From Adiantum capillus-veneris (taxonomy: Eukaryota > Streptophyta > Polypodiopsida > Polypodiales > Pteridaceae), in NCBI GenBank assembly GCA_014529385.2, contig CM043957.1, positions 66,606,003 to 66,670,002 on the forward strand: 64,000 nt of DNA. The letters are read 5' to 3'. Below the pieces are notes generated by a model. It ran no database searches. It was not told the origin of the DNA and saw nothing but the letters and a program-made list of their open reading frames with translations. Shown in pieces: positions 55,422-64,000 of this stretch; positions within the stretch are counted from its first letter, which is position 1, and each line of letters opens with the position of its first letter. The position numbers were made by a program, and so were the translations under genes.

Positions 55422-55667
55422 CTAGATATCTTTGGTCGCGATGGAAATGGATGCTCCACTATCTAAAATAGCCATGTTCATTACATCATTGTATAGTACT
55501 GGAATGGTAATGTTACCTTCATTCCCTTCACAGTAGTCTCCTACCTTGTTCATGGGCACTAAATTGACAAGTTTAATTTGTGCCTCTTTTTTTGCAAATT
55601 TTCTAGGTTCATTTGAGATATTTCCTTTAATCCCATCATTTCCATGGTGGTTTGCAAATCTCCCCAT
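55422..55667 (-). pseudogene. gypsy aspartic protease remnant
   Basis: Ends VLYNDVMNMAILDSGASISIA: Asp-Ser-Gly active site with the usual hydrophobic strand before it. The flap half is not visible. Confidence 0.7.
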
Positions 55668-56376
55668 AGGTGTGGTCGAAACCTCAAAATCTCACTCAAA
55701 GTGATTGTGCATGCATATTTAGTTTCATTGTTTTTCAAACCATCGATTTCTCTTCATTCTCACCTAGGTAATAAGGTAATACCCACAACATTCAAAACTT
55801 TGTAGAGCCCGATTTCTCTTATCCCCAGTCTCCATACAAGGAATGTTCATCTAGTTCCATGCGTAGTCTATCTAGCCAAACTTCACTCAATTGGAGCTGA
55901 TTTTAGTGTCAAACTCCCATCTTTTACTTCCCTAACTGGTTCTCACAAGTGATTTGGCTAGTCTCCTTCAACTATTGGCACTCCATCCCATCCTTCTTCA
56001 CTATCAAGAACTATCAGTTTAGGTGATTGTGTGTCATCATTCTCCAAGGTTTCCAACCCACCCTTTTTTGGAGCTTTTTCTCTAATGTTTTTGGTCTCAA
56101 GTTCTGCCAGTTTTCCTATGATTTCTAACTGAGGTTTTTGTTTTTCCAGCATGGTTGCGTGATTTGGACTAGCTTTTTGTAGGCTTCTAATTTATGATTC
56201 CATATCAAGTGCTGGATAGTTTCCCCATTTGGTTTCTAATGTTTGATCGACTTTTAGTCCAGCTTGGAAGGCTTCCAAAGCTACGTTGATTGGTTCATAA
56301 ATTTTATCAGCTAGTATCGATCCAGTTGATTTTTTTCAGGTTCTTTGAAGTCTGTTGAAAGAGTCTGCAATTTCCT

Positions 56377-58643
56377 CTACCTCCTTCTGTATCTTCCCTT
56401 CAAACTCCTTTCATAGTTTTTGTTAATGAGTTTGTATTGTCTGTGTCTTTCTTTTTTGGAGTTTTTGGAAGAACTCCTAGATTTTTTAGATCCACTCGTG
56501 TTTTTCTGTTTGTTCTGCTTGGCTTGTGTTGTAGTCACTACTTGAACAGGAATTGTTGGTTCCCTTTCTGATGAACTACTTGGCACGACTTGAACTACAT
56601 TTATGGTGGTCTTCCCTTTGTTCACTAGACTCCTAGGATAGTCTTCAGAAAAGTGTCCACCCTTGCATCCACATGCTCCACAATATACCTCTATAGGTCT
56701 CATTTTTTATCTCATTTTTGTTTTACCAATGGTCATCTGCTCCACATTTATGGAAATTTTTGGCTTTTGGTTTGTCCATTTGCTTGATCATAGTCTTGCT
56801 CTCTAGTTTGCAATGATATAAAGAGGATTTTATTTGTAGGTACTTGATACATTGGCTCTACAAGGGCCTGTGTTAGTATACCACTCTTCTTATACCCCCA
56901 TTGTTACTTAACTCGTTTTAGGGTATGGAGTAGTAGGTACTAGAGCATGTTCATCCACTTGCCCCTCAGGAAACATATGCTTGACTGGTATATCATTATT
57001 CCCTAGGAGTGGTGGTTGTTGGCTTAATATTGGTTGTGGTCTCTCCATATTCATAGGCGATCTGCCACCTTCGGAGGATATCTATACATGGGTTGTCCTT
57101 GTGGCCTCATTGGCACATACTGGACATTTCCATCAGATTTGGGCTTGTAGTAGCACTTTTTTGTGTCATGATTTGTCCATCTTCTTTCAATGGCACACCA
57201 TTTCAATGGTCTTTGTTGTCCCATAGGTTGTCCCTAATTTGGTCCTTGTCCCAAGTCTCTCATCGGCATCCTTTGCATGTTGGTCATCATATTATTCATG
57301 CATTTAAGCATGTCCTCTATAGCATTGGCAGGAGCTACAACAACTAGTCCTACTTGTGCTAGTATAGTGGATGTAGTTCACTCGCTCTTTGTATCTTTAG
57401 CATTGATGTCCTCATTGAAGATCTCTAAATTATCACTCAAGTCAATTGCATCTAGATTACACGCTTCCCAAATCATGTGTTTCTTGCTATACAGAATAGC
57501 ATGGAGTTCTTTGTTTAATAGTCCCTCTAAAAACAAGGAGACAAGTCTTTCTTTGGTTGTAATCTCCAACTTTGGACATATATCTATATATTGTCTCATC
57601 CGACTCACACTATCTTTGACAATCTCTCCTTGTTTTTGTTTCAAACTATAGATGTGTGCCACCATACTATGCTTTATTACCATTTTAGAACAAGCAACAA
57701 GAAATCTCATTGTCATAGTTGATAAATTGGTTATCGACCCAGGAGGTATATATAGTCTAGAACCAAGTTCAAGCTTTTCCCTCTAACGTCATTCCAGATC
57801 CCTCAAACTATGTATGGAAGTTGGTTATGCGCTCAACTCTCAAAACCTGTCTAAAGCTCACTAAATGGTCATATGAATCCCCTGACCCATTATATTTTTT
57901 GACCAATGGAAGTCTACTAGTCTAACTCTATGATTGTACTCAACACCTGCTCTTTGTCTTCTAGACGGTGTTTCTCCCAGTAGACCTTCAAACCAGCAGT
58001 TTGGTAGATATGACTCGTGTGGACCACTTCTTTTCCTAGTGTCACTTATTCTTTCCCTATTTTAGGTGGTTTCTACATTTCTAGCCTTGGTTCCATCATT
58101 GAGGCGGTTGCTCTTTGTTGTGCTTCCTCTTTGATTGAACATGCTATCATAGGCTCTATCATACTGTTCAGTTTTGTGTAATGTTCTCGTAATCACTTCT
58201 CGAATCGAATGTCTCTGGTATTTAGTCTGCTCAATCTCCTTTGGAGTCATGATAACAAAATCATTGTTATAAAAATCCCTAAAAAGATAGATCGGTAGTT
58301 CTGCTAATCCCTTCTCCTTGATCTTGAAGATATACACTATCTTCAAGGGTGTTAATTGTCCTTTTTTGACATAAGTAGTCCAGATCAGATCCATGATATT
58401 GTTGGCTTCCCAACAAAAGACTCCTAGTGTAGGATTGCCGATGGGTATATATCTCAAAGTTTTGATATCTATCAAGTCATATCCTTCCAATTCTAGTACC
58501 GGAGGTCCTCCTTTCACAACCTTGTTTGGAATTAGAGTATCAACCTCAAATCCACATTTTTCTACTATATCAAGATCCAATATCTTGCCGTACTGTACCC
58601 CGTTTCGATCGATATAGAAGTTATCCTGATTGTTAGGCCTCAC
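56377..58643 (-). pseudogene. gypsy gag remnant and upstream frame
   Basis: The 58062-58643 frame (193 residues) is a Lys/Ile-rich N-terminal chain without a known motif. The 57378-57716 frame is the capsid-like gag core (YSLKQKQGEIVKDSVSRMRQ; LEGLLNKELHAIL). The 56377-56703 frame starts with a knuckle-like YCGACGCKGGHFSEDYP (one Cys replaced), then a Ser/Lys-rich tail. Frames are separated by stops. Confidence 0.6.
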
Positions 58644-59252
58644 CTCTTCTTGTTTTAGGATTTATCCATACCCTGGTTTCAAGTTTTAGCCACATTTGTC
58701 TTTTTCTTATTAATTTTCTCTGAAGTTTGTGGTTTTTTCTAATGTTGGGCTTGAACAAGTGTTTTAGTGATCCAAATGTTTTCAAAATAAAAGGGAGTAG
58801 TGCACTCAAGTTGCTATACCACCTTGCAAGTTCGGTTTGCCAATATTAGTCCCAAAAATCCCCAATCTATCTTTGACTCGCATAACATAGATTCGTCAAT
58901 TTTTATGGTTTTCTCAATGCACCTCAAATCAGATGCAATCCTAATTTTTTTCTACTTAACCTACTTCTACTGAACATGAAAAGAACACAGAAAGTGAAAA
59001 TTTCAACTTTTAGACTCAATTCTCTACTTTCTACTTAGGTGATGCCCTTACCAACCACTAGCTTATCTCAAGGACACTCTACCTAGTTCGTCCTACTAAC
59101 TAAAGCTCTTGAGTTTTTTACCGAGTATCCCTACTCTCAAGCACCTCTCAGTCATGATAAAGTCAAAAAATGTGTTACTCTAGTTGAAACTAGAGGAAGT
59201 AATGGAACTTCAAACGAATGCTTTGGATTTTTCTCTAGTCTAGGTTGCCTCA

Positions 59253-59270
59253 TCTCGGGCAACGACGCCA
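59253..59270 (-). promoter_or_regulatory. Primer-binding site, Asp tRNA type
   Basis: On the minus strand TGGCGTCGTTGCCCGAGA differs at three positions from the usual plant gypsy Asp-tRNA site TGGCGCCGTTGCCGGGGA. The LTR edge (CA on the minus strand, TG at 59277 on plus) lies 6 bp away. Confidence 0.75.
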
Positions 59271-59276
59271 AAAGTA

Positions 59277-60846
59277 TGTCAGTTGCCAAGCCTCACCATA
59301 TCAATGCTAGCAAAGTGAGAACCACAAACATAAAAATTGTCAATCCGTGGGACGTAGCTGACCCAACTAGTGCATGGAGGCTACAAGAGGTAGCTAATCC
59401 CTCACAATACCCAAGTCTATGTGGTTTCTACCTAACTCGGTCTCAAATGTGTGTCAAACATCAAAAGATACTTTCCTTACCGCCACCTTATCCAGACAAA
59501 TTTGTGTAGTTATGAGACTCCGAATGCAACAAAACTTAATGCCTAGCATGAGCAGAGTATCCTGAACACTCTCATGTGCTCAAATGTCATTTTTGACACT
59601 CAGATCAAAATCACGTATAAGATTAAAAGAACCTATTTTAGGTCAATCGGTTTCGGCCTCCAAAGCACTCATTAGATTTCTCTAGACATGCTCTATCTAT
59701 TCCTAAGGTCAAAAACTAGTTTTGGGTGCGTGTATTGTGCATAGGGAGAAAAAATAGTTTGTAGATGAGCACTACTAAAAACACACTTTCATCGCAAGCA
59801 AGCTACATTAAATGGAAGATCTTTCACCTGCAACCGCGTAAGTATGCTCGGAATAGCAATGCAACACCATACGAGAGAGACATAAAGATTTGAAGAAATA
59901 GTAGACTCACATGTATAGTAAGCTTTTGCAGCATACGCTCACTTTTATTGTCCAAAAAACATAGGTCAAAATTACAAAAGTTGGCTTTTGTACCTTAGCC
60001 AAGGTTTAAAGAATGAATTCCGAGCTGTTTGGGCTCAACATGAAGGCTAAAGAGCTGCATAAAGTACAAATTTTGAAGCCCTCGACCCCTTTACACTCAT
60101 GGCACTCAATAATATTACAACAAATTTAGACTTTGCGGGATTTATCATTAATAGAAAAGGGTTTAATACAATCAATTGGGAAAAAAGGAGAGTGGTGTCA
60201 CTTTGATTCTCTTTTTCTGGCTTTGTTAGATGAGCAGCTAACGGTTCCATTGCAACACTCATGGCGACGGTTTTAGCAACGCCAAGGATAAAAATATCCC
60301 CATGAATTTTTGTCACTAAGGCCGTCACAAGCCTTAAGCACGTCTTGTACTGTTGCCAAAAATCTTTCCGCAATGTTTGATACATAAAGTAGGTTATCGC
60401 CTCACCATAAAGAATACCAAAGTCATACATTTCATCATCTTCAAAAACCACCCAAGACTATACATCTTCATCTTTAGTTCCAAAAAAATAGACATGAACA
60501 ACTTGTTTTGCACCCATTTTCAATAAGTTAGATTCGCTTGTAATTGCAAAAAACTATGCTCAATACTATCATGAAGCTACTTGAAACCACATTCTTGTGT
60601 CACTTTGTGGTCACATTTTGGAAGATAAGGATCTGCTTGCATTTTCAAGGTTTTCACCAAACTTATGATTTACGCCAGATTCTGCTATGACATCAAGAGA
60701 TGATTGGAATGTATACTAATTGTAGTTTTGAGGCCATCAAATGAGTTTGATGTCTACAAAACGAGATGCGGCAATGATTGTTTCATACTTCAACACTATA
60801 GTACTTGAAGTGATTTACAAGCTAGTCCAGACGACTCCTAAAAAAT
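59277..60846 (-). other. Probable 5' LTR of the minus-strand gypsy element, far end undefined
   Basis: Starts (plus) TGTCAGTTGCC next to the primer site. No matching 3' LTR exists in the window, so its length is unknown. A 134-residue minus frame (60047-60451) lies here. It has no recognisable domain and is not called. Confidence 0.4.
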
Positions 60847-61008
60847 GGAGCCCAAGTCAGAAAGTTACTGAACTTTGAAGCTAGAATGTGTTGCAAATAG
60901 GGATCCCAAGTCAGAAAGTTATTGAACTTTGAAGCTAGAATGTGTTGCAAATAGGGAGCCCAAGTTAGAAAGTTATTGAACTTTGAAGCTAGAATGTGTT
61001 GCAGATAT
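60847..61008. repeat. 54-bp tandem repeat, three copies
   Basis: GG(A)(G/T)CCCAAGT(C/T)AGAAAG starts at 60847, 60901 and 60955. Units are nearly identical and include TGAACTTTGAAGCTAGAATG and TGTTGCA. Confidence 0.95.
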
Positions 61009-62449
61009 GAGATAGATAGGGAAAATGGAGATAGGTGGTCAGAGATAGTTTGAAGTGGTGGGTATGTAGAGCTTGAATTATAGAGCCTGTCGGTCTTTTC
61101 AGATCATCAATCGGGCCCATACTGGGAGAGATGTTGCGAGATGAAGTTTTGTCAAGGGTCGGTTCTGAGCCGGTTTGACCACATTGGAAATATTGTCATC
61201 ATGTGCTTTTTGGGCCTTGACACGGTTTGAGAAGGTAGTACACACCATGCAAAGTTGACAGAACATGATAGCTTGTCAATCAAATGCCTTGTCAGTGAGT
61301 TACAATCTGATGAAGTTGGGGACAGTTGATGGGTGGAAAGACAATTACAGATGAATTTTCACGATCTTGGGACCCCAACTAGAGGGCTTTAGAGGCTCAA
61401 TAAGCGGCCAAGACCGGATAGATTGGAATCAAGAAGGGGAACTTTCAGCTGGTCTTGACAGCAAAGCAACAAGGTATGTGAGCATCAGATGGAAAGAGGC
61501 GGAAGTTGGAGAGGAGGAGGATTTGTTTTGTAGTATTTTTGGTGAAGTTGAAGGTGTTTGAGGAGGTAGTTTCTCATGACATGCCATGTAGCACCTGTAG
61601 GAGGCTACAATGTCACTTTCATAGGACACTCAGTTAGTACAGTTGGTCTGGGGTGAACCATCTGGTCTGGTTCACACTGGACGGACTCTCTAGGCTGGGC
61701 TGGGCAGTGACACATGTTGGTTCATTATCACCATCTTCTTCACATCATCATCTTCTACACTTCTTATACGTAGTCGTCTAGAGTGAGTCTATACACAGAG
61801 CACGTCTTCACCATCCTTGCACATTTGAGCTTGGAAACCCCCATTGTATCTGTGAGTCCTGGGCTAGAGCTGAGTGTGCTGCCACGCCAGAGTCTGTATC
61901 AGTCTTTGAGATAGTCGAGTCATATGTTTTGGTCTGCTGTTGTGTCTTTGTGAGCTCTATTGATGTGTTTTGTTTACTTTCTATTCAGTCTGTTTGAGTG
62001 AGATTGTCACGCACACTGCACTGAGGACCACCCACTGTTGAGAGCACGACACATTATCGGTGCTACAGGTGCTCTCATTTTGGTGATCACGGTGGGACCT
62101 CAACTGAAATCTCACTCTATGAGGTGCAAGTCTTGAAGCTAGTTGGGTCTATCTAGCTTCGCCTACCTTGCCTAGCTTGGTCGACCTTGCCTAGTACTTT
62201 GCCCGGTCCAACTGTTCTCTCACCCTGGTCCAACCTGTCCTCGTCCCTGGTCTAGACCTCCTCGACCCTCGTCTAGTCCTCCTCGTCCCTGGCTGGTCTA
62301 GTCATGCCTAGTCTAGTAGAGTCTAGACCAATCTTCAGCCAATTCAAGGTCTTCTTGCCCAAAGGTTGGTTGGATTGGTGGTCACTGCATGACACATACA
62401 AGGCGTTCAGTCGAGCGTCAAAGTGCACTAAGGTGAATGTAAACTCTTT
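61009..62449. other. Spacer, possibly LTR and leader of gypsy copy 2
   Basis: GACATGCCATGTAGCACC near 61578 resembles the TTTCATGCCATGGCACATCC LTR start of copy 2. CACATTATCGGTGCTACAGG near 62050 looks like an LTR-end or primer-site context. 62150-62340 is rich in CTTGCC, GTCTAG and CCTCGTCCCTGG words. The join to integrase at 62450 would then be an internal deletion. Not proven. Confidence 0.3.
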
Positions 62450-63243
62450 CTTGGAGATGTGATCGGTTGCTATGGACGCGTGGGAAAGATAAATGCAGAT
62501 AGAGGAAAACTGGATGTTTATGAAGCAAGCATCAAACTAGCTTTAACTTGTGCTTATAACCCAGAGGGAAATGGAAAAAGTGAAAGAGGGCATCCTCCAA
62601 TAATCAAAGATTTAGCAAATAATTGTGAAGGTAAGCTTGGAGAGTGGCCAAGGTTGCTGCCATTTGCATTGTGGGCTAACCGTACAACACATAGTTCAGT
62701 CACTAGCTATATGCCTATTGAATTGATGTATGCTCAGAAACATGTGACTCCAATTGAAGATGTAGTTCTTACGTGGAATGTATTGCCATGGGAAGATTGA
62801 ATGAGTAGAGAAGACCTTCTTGCATTGCGCATACGGAAATTGGAAAGAAGGCCTGAAGACATTGAGCTTGGAAAAGCTCAACTAAAGGATGCAAGGTTGA
62901 AAAACAAAGACAAATTTGACAAGAGGCATAGGCTCAGACCAAAAGACATTGAAGAAGGTGATTGGGTATTGGTGTATGATAGCAGTCTTGAAAACCAGCA
63001 CTCTATAATAAGGACGCTTGCAAAGAGATGGTTTGGCCTTATGTTGTCAAACATGTGCATGGAAATGCAACTTACACCTTGCGTAAACTGGATGGAATAG
63101 AAATGAAAATTCCCATTGCAGGTAAAAGAATAAAATTATTCAAAATAAGAGGGGATGCACAACCAAGTGATGAGGATGATGAATCCAACTATTTGCAAAC
63201 AAAGGATGAAAGTGAAAATATGGCTTATGACCAAGGGTTCTGA
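62450..63243 (+). pseudogene. gypsy integrase C-terminal half and tail (copy 2)
   Basis: Homologous to copy 1. The 62459-62800 frame has GCYGRVGKINADRGKLD, then NPEGNGKSERGHPP, GEWPRLLPFALWANRTTHSS and NVLPWED before a TGA. The 62801-63100 frame has RKLERRPEDIELGKAQLKDA, EEGDWVLVYDSSLENQ and KRWFG. The 63028-63243 frame ends it. The core lacks roughly nine residues between LDVYEA and SIKLAL that copy 1 retains (CEFFARLG region). The catalytic Asp and Glu of the second half are present. No domains upstream. Confidence 0.85.
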
Positions 63244-63287
63244 TGCTTTACAAATGTTGTTGTGGAACATATCGGAGGATGTGCAGG

Positions 63288-63302
63288 TTCAGAGGGGGTG
63301 GA
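63288..63302 (+). promoter_or_regulatory. Polypurine tract of gypsy copy 2
   Basis: TTCAGAGGGGGTGGA precedes TTTCATGCC, conserved with copy 1 at 9954-9968. Confidence 0.7.
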
Positions 63303-64000
63303 TTTCATGCCATGGCACATCCATAGTAGTGTGAAGTAAAAACATTCTCCTCACTCTTGACACTTCTCAATGAATGCAAATAAAAGCTATCACGTACATA
63401 CCTATCCGGGGAGTCGTGGCCCTGGATGTGGCACATTTGCGTGCTTTTTCACTTGATAAGATGCTTAATTTGGTTTGAGAATGTACATAGTCCAAGTGTT
63501 TCATGGTGGCACACTCATCTCACCTATAAAGAGTGATGCGGGCAAAAACTACCAATAATAGCAGCTAACATGCACCGTTGCAAAATTGCATGAAAAGTGA
63601 CCCAAAATGGTACATTGATGAAAAATGATACTTATCTATGCTTTTTATGCTTATGCGAGTGATCCCACAAATTTAGGGACTTTTATAACTCCATTTGGGA
63701 TTTTTTGCATAAAAAATGGCATTTTTAAAGTTAAAGATGACCTAGTTTTGGTCCAAAGTAGCAAAATGGCCCAAAAATTGACACATCAACTCATATTTCC
63801 GTGGGTAGGAGAGGACTTCTTTTTGCAGAAAAAACCTGCCATTTTTCTCTACTATGCAATAGCTTCCATGCTTGCCCAATCTATGTGTGCTACAGTCTTG
63901 CCTCTTTGTAATCGTGTATCTGAGCCTGTGAGGAAGTGAATTAGGGTTTCCCCTTATCAAAATGGTGTGTGGGATTCAATTTATAAGCTCATAAATCTTT
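63303..64000 (+). other. Probable 3' LTR of gypsy copy 2, running off the window
   Basis: It follows the polypurine tract and contains a TATA-like CACCTATAAAGAG at 63521-63533. The frame at 63625-63939 shows no domain. Its end is not reached in the window. Confidence 0.45.

Larger units (their letters stand above)
53290..59276 (-). mobile_element. Ty3/gypsy retrotransposon, minus strand, integrase end missing
   Basis: From right to left: LTR edge (59277), Asp-tRNA primer site, N-terminal/gag frames, zinc knuckle, protease, RT, RNase H. The Asp-tRNA primer site and RT sequence fit the Athila/Tat group of plant gypsy elements. Integrase and 3' LTR are not found left of 53290, so the copy is truncated or the end has decayed. 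Bases 54361-54700 look foreign to the element. Confidence 0.8.

Noticed and set aside
60047-60451. 134-residue minus frame
   Set aside because: Lies in probable LTR sequence and shows no domain.
1-64000. tRNA, rRNA or conserved microRNA genes
   Set aside because: None recognised by eye. Only tRNA-complementary primer sites were found. A covariance-model scan would be decisive.

Overview
This window is nuclear DNA from a land plant with a large, repeat-rich genome. The evidence is a dense mix of Ty3/gypsy and Ty1/copia retrotransposons, plant-type primer-binding sites (initiator-Met and Asp tRNA), a hAT element, microsatellites and long AT-rich spacers, with no intact host gene. A gymnosperm, fern or other early-diverging lineage is my guess from the mixture of element families. 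The sequence alone does not prove it. Almost every reading frame is broken, so protein calls below are remnants recognised by motif order.

Layout: 0-4.1 kb holds a likely very long LTR (minus-strand element running off the left edge) containing a 152-bp tandem array. 4.2-10 kb is a decayed plus-strand gypsy element (gag, protease, RT, RNase H, integrase, polypurine tract). 10-13 kb is spacer with short repeats, a 78-bp hairpin duplication and microsatellites. 13.3-17.7 kb has unrecognised broken frames, one directly before a polypurine tract and LTR-like unit, and a coiled-coil frame. 18.5-22 kb is probably another long LTR. 23-25.9 kb and 28.9-29.8 kb are minus-strand gypsy remnants with a second RNase H domain, separated by a minus-strand copia RT fragment and unassigned spacer. 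30-32.5 kb is a decayed exon-intron sequence. 32.86-38.14 kb is a complete Ty1/copia element with matched 321-bp LTRs and a 5-bp target duplication. 39.3-42 kb is a decayed FCP1/NLI-interacting-factor-like phosphatase gene interrupted by an 888-bp hAT element. 42.2-43 kb is a LINE remnant. 43.2-47.8 kb is an unclassified minus-strand gene split by a 2.7-kb non-autonomous LTR element that is built mostly of tandem repeats. 48-53 kb is repeats and a copia remnant. 53.3-59.3 kb is a minus-strand gypsy element with an Asp-tRNA primer site. 60.8-64 kb has a 54-bp triplication and a second, deleted copy of the first gypsy family.

The strongest results are: (1) the non-autonomous LTR element at 44446-47184, whose LTRs are identical apart from one 15-bp indel and whose interior carries 171-bp and 43-bp arrays; (2) the hAT element at 40724-41611 with an exact 8-bp target duplication and inverted GGAACGG-rich arms; (3) a five-copy dispersed MITE-like family of about 140-255 bp; and (4) the unclassified gene split by element (1). 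All are structural observations from one copy or a few copies. No database search was possible.
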